NCBI RefSeq assembly: GCF_004362515.1
Contig: NZ_SNXU01000001.1
Span: 4,092,001-4,156,000 of the forward strand
Origin: Actinokineospora alba
GTDB lineage: Bacteria; Actinomycetota; Actinomycetes; Mycobacteriales; Pseudonocardiaceae
Direction: 5' to 3'
DNA length: 64,000 nucleotides
The notes below the pieces were generated by a model, which was not told the DNA's origin, made no database searches, and saw only the letters and a list, made by a program, of their open reading frames with translations. Below, piece by piece: positions 45,103 through 55,079 of the stretch (positions are counted from its first letter, which is position 1; every line of letters begins with the position of its first letter). A program made the translations under genes and the position numbers.

Positions 45103-45572
45103 GCGAAGACGACATGGCAGGCCTCAAGCGCGAGATCGACGAAGTCGAGCACCAGGCGGCCCGCACGGTCGAACTGGGTGGCCGCGCGGTGATCATCTCG
45201 GTCGCGGTGTTCGTGCTGATCGTCGGCTACCTGCTGCCGTGGATGGGCAGTGCCCCCGGCTGGGAAGTCCTTCTGCACCAAGGGGATGCGGCGGGCAAGG
45301 CCGGAATGGTCCCCCGCCTGTTCGCCGCGACGGCGGCCCTGTTCGGCGTCGTCACGTCGGTGCTGGCGCTGATCACCCGACGCTGGGGACTCACCTGGGT
45401 GTGCGCCCTGGGTTCGTGGTTCGCTTCGGTGGACGGCCTCCTGGCGATCTGGACGCGCCAATCGGTAGCGGGCCTGACCTCACCCGGCCCCGGCATCGGC
45501 CTGATCATCAGCGAAATCGCCATGGTCACCCTCGGCGTCCTCTGGTTCCGCACGGCCTGGTCGAGGCTTTAA
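45099..45572 (+). CDS. Four-helix membrane protein, Rv2732c-like
   Basis: 157 aa from GTG 45099, overlapping the miaB stop (GTGA). Four membrane helices: AVIISVAVFVLIVGYLLPWM, LFAATAALFGVVTSVLALI, WGLTWVCALGSWFASVDGLLAIW and GLIISEIAMVTLGVLWF. The N-terminal 27 residues are charged and cytoplasmic. In M. tuberculosis Rv2732c has the same place after miaB. Function is unknown. A decayed copy of its last about 75 bases is found at about 45716-45782. Confidence 0.85.
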   Translation: MSEDDMAGLKREIDEVEHQAARTVELGGRAVIISVAVFVLIVGYLLPWMGSAPGWEVLLHQGDAAGKAGMVPRLFAATAALFGVVTSVLALITRRWGLTWVCALGSWFASVDGLLAIWTRQSVAGLTSPGPGIGLIISEIAMVTLGVLWFRTAWSRL

Positions 45573-45893
45573 GCATCGCGCTTTCCTGATTCGCAAAGAC
45601 CTCGGATGGCCTTGCGATTCTTCAGCGAGAAGCGACACTTTGTTCATCGGCGGCCGGCCACTCGCGCCACTGGGTGGCCTGAGCGCCGGCGGAGTCCCCG
45701 GCCCGCACCCAGCACGGACTTGATCATCAGCGAATCGCCGAGTCACTCCTGGGCGTCCTCTGGTTCCGCACGGGTGGTCGAGGTTCGCGCCTGAATGTCG
45801 AACTCACTTGCCGGGAGGGGCGACTCGTTTGCTGGAAGGGGCGACTCGCGGGTATGGGAAAGGCCGCCCCGGAGGGCGGCCTTTCGTTGAACC
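45573..45893. other. Gap with a decayed tandem duplication of the convergent gene junction
   Basis: 45612-45690 resembles the 3' end of the DUF349 gene (45888-45972), and 45716-45782 resembles the 3' end of the membrane protein gene (45500-45568). The order is membrane end, DUF349-like end, membrane-like end, DUF349 end, which is what a tandem duplication of the junction followed by decay would leave. A short repeat-rich piece (45785-45855: CCTGAATGTCGAACTCAC, then GGGGCGACTCG twice) is inserted. Both remnants carry shifts and no intact frame. Confidence 0.7.
45859..45884. terminator. Bidirectional stem-loop after DUF349
   Basis: Perfect 11-bp stem AAAGGCCGCCC/GGGCGGCCTTT with a 4-base loop. 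A/T ends on both sides suit termination from either direction. Confidence 0.75.
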
Positions 45894-47633
45894 TCAGCGG
45901 GAAGCGACAGCCTGCTCGGCCGCTGCCAGCCACTCACGCCACTGTGCGGCCTGAGCCTCGGCCTGCTCGGCGCGGCGCTTGTCGCCGGCTGCCCGGGCCT
46001 TCGCGGCCTGGGCCTCGAACTGCTCGACCCGCTCACGGAACTGCGCGGCCCGTGCCTCGGCCTCGGGGTCGGTCTTGCGCCACTGCGCGTCGGCCGCGGT
46101 CCGGACCTTCTCCTCGACCGTGCGCATGCGGCCCTCGAGCTCACGGATCCGCTCGCGCGGGACCTTGCCGATGAGCTCCCACTTCTCCTGGATCTTGTGG
46201 AGCTGGGCCCGCGCGGCGTCGAGGTCGCCCTTGACGTTGATCTTCTCCGCCTCGGCGAGCAGCTCTTCCTTGAGCTTGGCGTTCTGCGCGAACTCCGCGT
46301 CCCGCTCGTCGAACACCGAGGAGCGCCTGCTGAAGAACTTGTCCTGCGCCGCCCGGAACCGCTGCCACAGCGTGTCGTCGGCGTCCTTGGGCGCGCGGCC
46401 CGCCGCCTTCCACTCCAGCATCAGGTCCTTGTAGCGGGCGGCGGTCGGGCCCCAGTCGTCGGACTCGGACAGCAGCTCGGCCTCTTCGACCAGTTCCTGC
46501 TTGCGCGACTTGGCCGTGGAGCGCTGGCGGTCGAGGTCGGCGAAGTGCGACCCGCGCCTGCGGTTGAACGTGTCACGGGCCTTGGAGAACCGGCGCCACA
46601 GCTGCTCGTCGGTCTTGCGGTCGACGCCCTTGATCGTCTTCCACTCGTCGAGGATCTGGCGCAGCCGGTCGCCCGCGACTTTCCACTGAGTCGACTCCTC
46701 GGCCAGCTGCTCGGCCTCGGTGACCAGCTCTTCCTTGCGTGCCACCGAACCGGCCCGCGCCTCGTCCCGCGCGTGCTTGGCGTGGTCGAGCGCGACCGCG
46801 GCGTGCGCGATCACCTGGTCGAGCCGGGCCTCCAGACCCACCAGGTCGCCGACGACGTGCGCCTCGGCGAGGGAGTCCTTGATGTGCTTGGCGTTCGTCG
46901 CCGCGTGCTTGGGATCGCCGGACCCGGCGGCGAGCCGGGTCTCGAGCAGCTCGACCTCGGTGCGGATGTCGTCGAACCGACGCGCGAAGTGCGCGAGCCC
47001 TTCCGCGGGCTCACCGGCCTGCCACGACCCGACCACGCGCTCACCGTCTGCGGTGCGCACGTACACGGTGCCTTCCTCGTCGACCCGACCCCACTTGGAC
47101 GGGTCGGCCGACGCCACCGCGACGGGCGGCAGCGCGTCGACCGGAGCCGCGGTGGGCACGGGCGCGGCGACCGGCGCGGCGTGCGCGACCTTCGCGACAG
47201 CCGACGGCAGCGCGGCGGGCTTGGGCACCGGCTTCGCCGCGGGCTTTGCGGGGGCTTCCTCAGCGGCGGGCTTGACCTCTGCCGCCTCCGTCGATTCTGC
47301 CTGGTCGGCGGCAGGGGCCTCAGCGGCCGCGGACTGGGCCTCGGCCGCACCATCGGTGTCACCGGTGGTGACATCGGCCGCCGTGGGGCTCGCGGTCTCG
47401 GTTTCGGGCTCCACGGCCACCGGGTCGCTCGCCTCGGCGTCAGTGTTGTCCTCGGAGATGTCGGCGCCCGTCACAGCCGCGACCTCGGCCGGGTCGACGG
47501 GTACAGCGGGGCGGGGTTCGCCTCCCGGACCTGGCGTGACCGCCTCGGGAACGCTCCCAGGCGCATCGACAACGGCGTCTACACCGCTGTTCCGCTCCGT
47601 CACCGTCTCGGCGCTGTTGTCCCTGTCCGTCAT
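45894..47633 (-). CDS. DUF349 protein with an Ala/Pro/Glu-rich N-terminal region
   Basis: 579 aa from ATG 47633, preceded by AAAAGGAG; the frame stays open for another 350 codons upstream without support. Residues 1-175 are disordered (Ala, Pro, Glu, Thr). From about 180 the protein is almost all long helices with DUF349 repeats: each has Trp-containing W(K/R)xxG and LWxRFxxAxDxFxxRR (for example LWRRFSKARDTFNRRR and LWQRFRAAQDKFFSRR). The C-terminus is a charged coiled coil. The gene matches Rv2731 in position. The molecular role is unknown. Confidence 0.88.
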   Translation of the reverse strand: MTDRDNSAETVTERNSGVDAVVDAPGSVPEAVTPGPGGEPRPAVPVDPAEVAAVTGADISEDNTDAEASDPVAVEPETETASPTAADVTTGDTDGAAEAQSAAAEAPAADQAESTEAAEVKPAAEEAPAKPAAKPVPKPAALPSAVAKVAHAAPVAAPVPTAAPVDALPPVAVASADPSKWGRVDEEGTVYVRTADGERVVGSWQAGEPAEGLAHFARRFDDIRTEVELLETRLAAGSGDPKHAATNAKHIKDSLAEAHVVGDLVGLEARLDQVIAHAAVALDHAKHARDEARAGSVARKEELVTEAEQLAEESTQWKVAGDRLRQILDEWKTIKGVDRKTDEQLWRRFSKARDTFNRRRGSHFADLDRQRSTAKSRKQELVEEAELLSESDDWGPTAARYKDLMLEWKAAGRAPKDADDTLWQRFRAAQDKFFSRRSSVFDERDAEFAQNAKLKEELLAEAEKINVKGDLDAARAQLHKIQEKWELIGKVPRERIRELEGRMRTVEEKVRTAADAQWRKTDPEAEARAAQFRERVEQFEAQAAKARAAGDKRRAEQAEAQAAQWREWLAAAEQAVASR

Positions 47634-47850
47634 GGCCGGCTCCTTTTGCCTGCGTGCCCGTGTTCCCACGGGCGCCCCGCTCGCGGCGGGGCCCAGCACT
47701 GTTCGTACGACCCTCAGGCCGTGCGGCTCTACCCGCGCGCATTCAAACAGGTCAGGCGCCGCCTGGGTACTCCGAGGGCCGCAATGGTCATCATGGTGCC
47801 GCAACTCGGCCGTTCGTGGGCCGTCAACGACAAGATACTTCGACGGACAG

Positions 47851-47856
47851 TAACCT
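47851..47856 (+). promoter_or_regulatory. Candidate -10 element, leaderless dioxygenase-like gene
   Basis: TAACCT ends 7 bases before GTG 47864; no ribosome site is seen. Confidence 0.4.
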
Positions 47857-47863
47857 CGGCCGG

Positions 47864-48580
47864 GTGATATCCCGCGTCGCGGTGCTTCCGCAGCCACCCC
47901 TGCTCGTGCCCGAACTCGTCGGCGGGGACGACGTCGACGCGGTGGCCGTCCGGGCGGCGGCCGTGGCGGTCGCGAAGGACTTGGCGCAGGTCGCGCCCAC
48001 CTGGCTGGTCGTCGGCGTGGGGGAGCGGGCCGAGCGGATCGAGAACGCCGCGGGGACCTTCCGCGGCTTCGGCGTCGACGTGCGGGTCGAGCTTGGGCCG
48101 GGTGCCGCCGAGCGGGTGGCCGATCTCGACCTGCCGCTGCCCGCGCTGGTCGCCGGATGGCTCCGCGCCCAGGTCGGGGCCGCCGAGGTCGCCGTCGAAC
48201 TGGTTCCAGCGGACCTGCCGACCGAGCAGTGTCTCGCCGAAGGCAGGCGACTCGCGGGCGGTGAGGAGCCCGTAGGTCTGCTGGTGCTCGGCGACGGGTC
48301 GCACCGCCACGGCGACAAGGCGATCGGCAGGCCCGACGCCCGCGCGGGCTCGTTCGACGACTCGATCGCGGCGGCGTTCGCCCAGGTCGACCTCGACGCG
48401 CTGCTGGCCATCGACCCGGCGGAAGCCGACGAACTCGGCGCCGTGGGCCGAGCGCCGTGGCAGGTGCTCGCCGGGGCGGTCCGGGCGGACGGCCGGTCCT
48501 GGCGGTGCGTGCGCTCAAGCGTCCAGCTGCCCTTCGGCCTCGCCTACCACTTCGCCGTCTGGGAACCGGTGGCCTCGTGA
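47864..48580 (+). CDS. Class III extradiol ring-cleavage dioxygenase-like protein (Rv2728c type)
   Basis: 238 aa from GTG 47864. The start VISRVAVLPQPPLLVPELVGG and LLVLGDGSHRHGDKAIG resemble the LigB-like fold, including a possible metal-site His. Catalytic ligands are incomplete compared with true extradiol dioxygenases, so enzyme activity is uncertain. In M. tuberculosis Rv2728c takes the same place before miaA. The stop overlaps the GTG of miaA (GTGA), showing tight coupling. Confidence 0.8.
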   Translation: MISRVAVLPQPPLLVPELVGGDDVDAVAVRAAAVAVAKDLAQVAPTWLVVGVGERAERIENAAGTFRGFGVDVRVELGPGAAERVADLDLPLPALVAGWLRAQVGAAEVAVELVPADLPTEQCLAEGRRLAGGEEPVGLLVLGDGSHRHGDKAIGRPDARAGSFDDSIAAAFAQVDLDALLAIDPAEADELGAVGRAPWQVLAGAVRADGRSWRCVRSSVQLPFGLAYHFAVWEPVAS

Positions 48581-49479
48581 CGCTGAGTGTCGCCGTCGTG
48601 GGTCCGACGGCCACCGGCAAGTCCGACCTCGGTGTCGCCCTTGCCGAGCGCCTCGGCGGCGAGGTGGTCAACGCCGACGCCATGCAGCTCTACCGGGGCA
48701 TGGACATCGGCACCGCGAAAGTCACCATGGACGAGCGGCGGGGCATCCCGCACCACCAGCTCGACGTCCTCGACGTGCGCGAGACCGCCTCGGTGGCGGC
48801 CTACCAGCGGCACGCCCGCGCGGCCGTGGAGGACATCCTGGCGCGCGGCCGGGTCCCGATCCTGGTCGGCGGCTCCGGCCTCTACGTGCAAGCCGTGGTG
48901 GACGAACTGGACTTCCCCGGCACGGACGCCGCCCTGCGCGCCCGGCTGGAATCCGAACTGGACACGGTGGGCGTGGCCCCCCTCTACGCGCGGTTGCGGG
49001 TGCTCGACCCGGTGGCCGCGGAGTCGATCCTGCCCACCAACGGCAGGCGGGTCGTGCGCGCGCTCGAGGTCATCGAACTGACCGGCCGCCCGTTCTCCGC
49101 GACGATGCCCAAGCCCGGCCCCGCCCGCTACGGCATGGTCATGGTCGGCATCGACCGCGACGCCGCCGCGCTGGACGAGCGGGTCGACCTGCGCGTCGAG
49201 CGGATGTTCGCGGGCGGGCTCGCCGAGGAGGTCCGCGAGTTGGAGAACCAGGGCCTGCGCGAAGGCCGGACCGCGTCCCGCGCGCTCGGCTACCAACAGG
49301 TCTTGACCGCCTTCGACGGCGATTACGACCTCGACGCGGCCGCGGCCGAGACCGCGCGGGCGACTCGCCGGTTCGTCCGCAGGCAGCGCTCGTGGTTCCG
49401 CCGCGACAAGCGCCTGACCTGGCTCGACGCCGCCCGCCCCGACCTGGTCGACGCGGCCGCGGCCCTGGTCGAACGGTAA
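48577..49479 (+). CDS. miaA: tRNA dimethylallyltransferase MiaA
   Basis: 300 aa from GTG 48577, overlapping the previous stop. P-loop GPTATGKS (8-15), DAMQLYRGMDIGTAK, GGSGLYVQAV and the QRSWFRRD segment near the C-terminus are MiaA marks. It adds a dimethylallyl group to A37 of tRNA, using DMAPP. MiaB, which acts next, lies 4 kb upstream. The TAA stop also forms part of a -10 for dapF. Confidence 0.96.
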   Translation: MTLSVAVVGPTATGKSDLGVALAERLGGEVVNADAMQLYRGMDIGTAKVTMDERRGIPHHQLDVLDVRETASVAAYQRHARAAVEDILARGRVPILVGGSGLYVQAVVDELDFPGTDAALRARLESELDTVGVAPLYARLRVLDPVAAESILPTNGRRVVRALEVIELTGRPFSATMPKPGPARYGMVMVGIDRDAAALDERVDLRVERMFAGGLAEEVRELENQGLREGRTASRALGYQQVLTAFDGDYDLDAAAAETARATRRFVRRQRSWFRRDKRLTWLDAARPDLVDAAAALVER

Positions 49480-49482
49480 CCT
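49477..49482 (+). promoter_or_regulatory. Candidate -10 element made from the miaA stop codon
   Basis: TAACCT starts with the TAA of miaA and ends 6 bases before the dapF GTG, so dapF may also be transcribed as a leaderless message. Confidence 0.35.
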
Positions 49483-49488
49483 GGGCAC

Positions 49489-50325
49489 GTGGCGATCACG
49501 TTTCTCAAAGGACATGGCACGGAGAACGACTTCGTGCTGCTGCCCGACCCCGACGGCGGTCTCGACCTCACCGTCGCGCGGGTCCGCGCGCTGTGCGACC
49601 GGGCCCGTGGGCTCGGCGCCGACGGCGTCCTGAGGATCGTCCGAGCCAAAGCACTTGCCGACGCGCCCGCGGGCATCGACGGCGACGTGTGGTTCATGGA
49701 CTACCGCAACGCCGACGGCTCGATCGCCGAGACGTGCGGCAACGGTGTGCGGGTCTTCGCGCGATACCTCCACGACACCGGCCTGGTCGACGGCCCCGAG
49801 TTCCCCGTCGGCTCCCGCGCGGGTCTGCGTCCCGTGGTCGTGCACCCGGACGGCACGGTGACCATAGACATGGGACCGGTTCGCCGACTCGGCAACTCCG
49901 TCGCGGTCGTCGACGGCGCGACGTTTGCCGGAATCGGTATCGATGTCGGCAACCCCCACCTGGCCTGTGTCCTCGACTCCGTCGACCTCGACAGCCTCGA
50001 CCTGACGGTCCAGCCGGAATTCGACACGACCCTCTTCCCGAACGGCGTGAACGTCGAATTCGTCGCGCCGGTCGGTCCGGACGAGATCCACCTGCGCGTC
50101 CACGAGCGCGGCGTCGGCGAGACCCGTTCCTGCGGCACCGGCACGGTCGCCGCGACGGCCGCCGCCCTCGCGGCCCAGGGCGAAACCACCGGATCGTGCA
50201 CTGTCCACATCCCCGGCGGGACCGTGCACGTCACGATCAGCGAAACGTCGAGCACCCTCACCGGCCCCGCCGTTTTCGTCGCGCGCGGCGAACTCGACCA
50301 AGCCTGGTGGGACGCACAGCGCTGA
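49489..50325 (+). CDS. dapF: Diaminopimelate epimerase
   Basis: 278 aa from GTG 49489. The two catalytic cysteines are Cys83 (ETCGNGVR) and Cys215 (RSCGTGT). FLKGHGTENDFVLLPD at the start is typical of actinobacterial DapF. It converts LL- to meso-diaminopimelate for peptidoglycan and lysine. Located 9 bases after miaA, as in Mycobacterium and Streptomyces. Confidence 0.96.
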   Translation: MAITFLKGHGTENDFVLLPDPDGGLDLTVARVRALCDRARGLGADGVLRIVRAKALADAPAGIDGDVWFMDYRNADGSIAETCGNGVRVFARYLHDTGLVDGPEFPVGSRAGLRPVVVHPDGTVTIDMGPVRRLGNSVAVVDGATFAGIGIDVGNPHLACVLDSVDLDSLDLTVQPEFDTTLFPNGVNVEFVAPVGPDEIHLRVHERGVGETRSCGTGTVAATAAALAAQGETTGSCTVHIPGGTVHVTISETSSTLTGPAVFVARGELDQAWWDAQR

Positions 50326-50461
50326 GCGCGGCGTAGGGGGTACCCGGCCCGCGGGCGTTCCAACCCGCGGGAATAACTGAGTCGAATACGCCGCTGAACC
50401 ATGGGACTATGGGAACAACGGAATCGACGATTCCACCCGACGCGAAGGATGTGCTCACCAG

Positions 50462-51913
<1,452 letters not shown>

Positions 51914-52078
51914 CTGACCTACAAGGACAACGCGATACTGCGACATGCTGGCGGCCCGGAGTGATCCGGGCCGCCGACGCACGTCCGGGTGGAACGCGAC
52001 ACGCTCCGACACGTCCACCGTTGCGTGACCCCTCCGACGGCTACCGTTGGTGGGACAAGCGGAATGGGGGAGGTGGCA

Positions 52079-53095
52079 GTGCGGGCGTTGGTGACGACTG
52101 CGCTCGTGGCGGGTCTGGTGGGCTTCGGAGCCACGAGCGCGTCCGCGCGTGAGCAGGCTCCGCGGGATGTCTGCGTGATGGCCGACAAGCGGATCGGGGA
52201 ACTGTCCGGGCTCGTCGCCGACGGCGACCGGTGGTACGCCGTCAACGACGGCGGCACCAAGTCGACGGTGTACGTGCTCACCAAGGAGTGCAAGGTCGAG
52301 CGGGTCATCAGCGGCCCGACCGACCCCTTCGACGTCGAAGACCTCGCCCGCGGCGCCGACGGGACCTTCTGGCTCGCCGACACCGGCGACAACGACAAGA
52401 AGCGCGAGACGGTCGCGCTGATCGCGCTCACCCCGGACGGCAAGACCAAACTGCACCGGCTGACCTACCCGGACGGCGCCCACGACACCGAGGCGCTGCT
52501 GCTCGACCGCGCGGGCACGCCCTATCTGATCACCAAGAACCCCTTCGGCCGCGGCGACATCTACCGACCCGTCGCGGCGATCACCAGCCCAGGGCCGACC
52601 GCGCTGGAGAAAGTCGGCTCGGTGCAGCTGACCAGCACCGACACGAAGGGCGGGCCGGTCAACCCGAGCATCGGCTCGGTCGTGGTGACCGGCGCGGCCT
52701 CGAACCCGGGCGGCACGGTGGTCGCGCTGCGCACCTACACCGACGCGTACCTGTACGCCGTGCCCGACGGCGACCTGCTCGCCGCACTCAAGACCGACCC
52801 AGTGCGGATTCCGCTGCCTGAGGAGAAGCAGGGGGAGGCCATCGGGCTCGAACCGGACGGCACCCTCGTATCCGCGTCCGAGGGCGTGGGCCAGCCGATC
52901 CGCGCCGTCACCGGGGCCGCCGGGCGGCTCGCCCCACCGCCGAAGGCGGAGGACGAATCACGCTCCGGTGGGCAGGCGGCCGCCGCGAAGGGTGCCGATG
53001 GCGGCGGGCTGGACCCGCTGCCCGCCATCGGCTTCACCGTCATCGCCATCGGCGGCGTCCTGTTTTTCATGCACCGTCGCGCAAGCCGCCGCTAG
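52079..53095 (+). CDS. Secreted, membrane-anchored beta-propeller-like protein
   Basis: 338 aa. GTG 52079 is selected because GGGGGAGG lies 5 bases upstream; in-frame ATG 52064 and GTG 52073 are alternatives. A signal peptide (VRALVTTALVAGLVGFGATSASA) is followed by repeated short strands with DG turns (WYAVNDGG, FWLADTGDND, PYLITKN, GTLVSASEG), as in NHL/SMP-30-type propellers. The C-terminus has a Gly/Ala-rich linker, one membrane helix (AIGFTVIAIGGVLFFM) and HRRASRR. It is probably displayed outside the cell. TACCGT at 52042-52047 may be its -10. Function unknown. Confidence 0.8.
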   Translation: MRALVTTALVAGLVGFGATSASAREQAPRDVCVMADKRIGELSGLVADGDRWYAVNDGGTKSTVYVLTKECKVERVISGPTDPFDVEDLARGADGTFWLADTGDNDKKRETVALIALTPDGKTKLHRLTYPDGAHDTEALLLDRAGTPYLITKNPFGRGDIYRPVAAITSPGPTALEKVGSVQLTSTDTKGGPVNPSIGSVVVTGAASNPGGTVVALRTYTDAYLYAVPDGDLLAALKTDPVRIPLPEEKQGEAIGLEPDGTLVSASEGVGQPIRAVTGAAGRLAPPPKAEDESRSGGQAAAAKGADGGGLDPLPAIGFTVIAIGGVLFFMHRRASRR

Positions 53096-53238
53096 TCCGC
53101 CTCCCCGGAATTCTTAGATTTGGTCACCTGCCGTCTGACGTGCGGGTTTGGGGGTAGCCGTGGTCGGGTTTCGACACGGTCCCCTTAGGTGCGGTCAGGT
53201 GCACCGCCGTTGGGCGCGGTGCCAGGTGTCGGGCCTGT

Positions 53239-54000
53239 TTACAAGCGGCGCAGGACTGCGACGACCTTGCCGAGGACGGTGGCGTCGTCGCCCGGGATGG
53301 GGTCGTACGCGGCGTTGTGGGGCAGCAGCCACACGTGGTCGTCGCGGTGCTTCAGCGTCTTCACCGTCGCCTCGCCATCGATCATCGCGGCCACGATCTC
53401 GCCGTTGTTCGCGGTGGGCTGCTGGCGGACGACGACCCAGTCGCCGTCGGCGATCGCCGCGTCGATCATCGAGTCGCCCGCGACCTTGAGCATGAACAGC
53501 GAGCCCTCGCCGACGATCTCCTTCGGCAGCGGGAACACTTCCTCGATGGCCTGCTCGGCCAGGATGGGCCCACCGGCGGCGATCCGACCCAGGACCGGCA
53601 CGTACGTCGGCTTCGGGCCCTCGTCGGCCGCCTCGATGAGCACCGGGGCGACCTGTTCGCCGCGCAGCTGTCCCGGGGTGGCGTCCGCGGGCAGCACGCC
53701 GATCGCGCGCGGGCGGTTCGGATCCCGGCGCAGGTAGCCCTTCTCCTCCAGCGCGCGCAGCTGGTAGGCCACCGAGGACGTCGAGGTGAGCCCGACGGCC
53801 TCGCCTATCTCGCGAACGCTCGGGGGATAGCCGAAGCGCTGGACCCACGACCGGATGACTTCGAGGACCTGACGCTGGCGTAGTGGCAGCTCAGCGCCGT
53901 CCGGGGTTTGGTCCAGCTCGGGGAAACTGCGCACGTTGCCCCCCGACAAGGGCTTCCGCTTCGGTGTCCCTGCGGGCTTGCGACCACTCGTGCCTGCCAC
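53239..54000 (-). CDS. lexA: SOS repressor LexA
   Basis: 253 aa from GTG 54000 with GGAGG upstream. Winged helix: RQRQVLEVIRSW, then SVREIGEAVGLTSTSSVAYQLRAL. Self-cleavage site Ala142-Gly143 and the Ser177 (GDSM)/Lys214 (ATVKTLK) dyad are intact. It has an N-terminal basic extension of about 38 residues, common in actinomycetes. LexA represses recA, chiZ and itself through boxes seen in this window. Confidence 0.97.
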   Translation of the reverse strand: MAGTSGRKPAGTPKRKPLSGGNVRSFPELDQTPDGAELPLRQRQVLEVIRSWVQRFGYPPSVREIGEAVGLTSTSSVAYQLRALEEKGYLRRDPNRPRAIGVLPADATPGQLRGEQVAPVLIEAADEGPKPTYVPVLGRIAAGGPILAEQAIEEVFPLPKEIVGEGSLFMLKVAGDSMIDAAIADGDWVVVRQQPTANNGEIVAAMIDGEATVKTLKHRDDHVWLLPHNAAYDPIPGDDATVLGKVVAVLRRL

Positions 54001-54100
54001 TGCGCTGCCTCCCTGCGAACCCGGGACGGCCGATCGCGTCCCGGAGTGGATCGACGTCGATCATCTCCGGTCTCGACGTTAGTCCGCCGACCTGGGCAGA

Positions 54101-54116
54101 TCAAACACCTGTTCGA
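54101..54116. promoter_or_regulatory. lexA: SOS (LexA) box of lexA
   Basis: Minus-strand TCGAACAGGTGTTTGA has one mismatch in the arms. It lies 100 bases upstream of the lexA start, giving self-repression. Confidence 0.8.
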
Positions 54117-54181
54117 GCGACACGCCGGACAGGTCTCGATTTTGTCGGTGCCGGGTGGTAGACATTCGCACGGACGTTCGA

Positions 54182-54197
54182 TCGAACGGTAGTTCGA
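54182..54197. promoter_or_regulatory. SOS (LexA) box of the chiZ-like gene
   Basis: TCGAACGGTAGTTCGA has perfect arms and lies 10 bases before the ATG of the LysM gene, within the ribosome site region. A second perfect palindrome CGTTCGATCGAACG (54174-54187) overlaps it. Confidence 0.85.
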
Positions 54198-54207
54198 GGA
54201 GGTTGCG

Positions 54208-54684
54208 ATGGCTGCGACTGCCGCGGTGGCGGTACCTAGGTCGGCCGGCTTGCCGGAAGGCCGATCCCCGCAGGTGGTGGCGCCGCCGAAGTCCGCGCCG
54301 CGTCCCGCCCGGCCGATCGGCCAGGGCAGGCTGCGGCCGCCGACCAGGCGACGTCGGGTGCTCGCTCCGCACGTCGTGGCGTCCCCGGCCCGCGGCCCAC
54401 GGCCTGCGTCGCCGCCGCTCGTCGTGCTGGTCGGCTTGGCGGTGGTGGTCGCGCTCGCGATCCTCGGTCTCGGCTCGTTCGCCGGCGCCATGACGGGGGC
54501 CGACGTTCCGACGACGACCACCGTGGTCCGCGTGGAGCCCGGCGAGACCCTGTCCGACCTCGCCGCCCGGATGGCGCCCGACAGCGATGTCACGGCGGTG
54601 GTCGACAAGATCCGTGAGCTCAACGCGCTTGACGGCTCGATGGTCCGCGCGGGTCAACCGCTGAGGGTGCCGTCCTCCCGCTGA
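54208..54684 (+). CDS. LysM-domain membrane protein, ChiZ/Rv2719c-like
   Basis: 158 aa; ATG 54208 follows GAGGAGG. Residues 1-70 are basic and Pro-rich (cytoplasmic), one membrane helix lies at about 71-95 (LVVLVGLAVVVALAILGLG), and a LysM domain occupies about 105-156 (VRVEPGETLSDLAARM...GQPLRVPSS). In M. tuberculosis Rv2719c (ChiZ) is divergent from lexA, is SOS-induced, and delays cell division through FtsI/FtsQ. Order, topology and SOS box all match. Called by position and domains. Confidence 0.85.
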   Translation: MAATAAVAVPRSAGLPEGRSPQVVAPPKSAPRPARPIGQGRLRPPTRRRRVLAPHVVASPARGPRPASPPLVVLVGLAVVVALAILGLGSFAGAMTGADVPTTTTVVRVEPGETLSDLAARMAPDSDVTAVVDKIRELNALDGSMVRAGQPLRVPSSR

Positions 54685-54705
54685 GCTCGACGCTTCAAAC
54701 AGACT

Positions 54706-54732
54706 GACCCGTGCCTCGGTGAGGTGCGGGTC
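54706..54732 (+). terminator. Stem-loop after the chiZ-like gene
   Basis: GACCCGTGCCTC and GAGGTGCGGGTC pair over 12 bp with two G-U pairs and a 3-base loop. There is no T run, so efficiency is uncertain. Confidence 0.5.
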
Positions 54733-54832
54733 TTGCGCTGTCCGGGGGGAAGTTGATCTACGGTGTAGCCCGCCCGGGTGCGGCCCGGGTTCCGCCGAAA
54801 GAGTGAATAAACCGGTTCACCTGGATGTTGGA

Positions 54833-54844
54833 ACTACTGGATGT
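54833..54844. promoter_or_regulatory. NrdR-box-like element 1
   Basis: ACTACTGGATGT matches 11 of 12 bases of the reverse complement of element 2. Confidence 0.4.
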
Positions 54845-54930
54845 GTACCCGGTTTCCGCTCGCTCACGTTCGGTGCTACAGCGGCGAGTCAACTTGCATC
54901 ATGTGGCGTCGACGAATAAGTTCAACCCCA

Positions 54931-54942
54931 ACATCTAGTAGT
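54931..54942. promoter_or_regulatory. NrdR-box-like element 2
   Basis: ACATCTAGTAGT has the near-palindromic ACnnCTAGnnGT pattern expected of NrdR sites, 98 bases from element 1 and about 140 bases before nrdR. Paired boxes are usual for NrdR, though closer spacing is more common. Confidence 0.45.
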
Positions 54943-55079
54943 TACGCCGCTGTAGTTCGTCCACAGGTTGGGTTGAGTTACCCACAAGCTGTCCACAGAT
55001 TGATCACCAAGCGTGGTCGTGGACGCCCGGACATGCGGCTACTCGGATGACCGGAGCAGAGAGGGAGGGGTGAGACCCG

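Larger units (their letters stand above)
54685..55079. other. Regulatory gap upstream of nrdR
   Basis: 395 bases with no convincing gene. It holds the stem-loop at 54706-54732, two NrdR-box-like elements, and an inverted pair CTACAGCGGCG (54876-54886) / CGCCGCTGTAG (54945-54955). No B12 riboswitch box was found. Confidence 0.6.

Noticed and set aside
47634..48683. Upstream extension of the DUF349 frame
   Set aside because: It overlaps the dioxygenase-like and miaA genes on the other strand, and a strong ribosome site precedes ATG 47633.
54685..55079. Cobalamin riboswitch before nrdR-nrdJ
   Set aside because: No B12-box-like sequence was seen; a B12-dependent reductase would not be expected to be switched off by B12.
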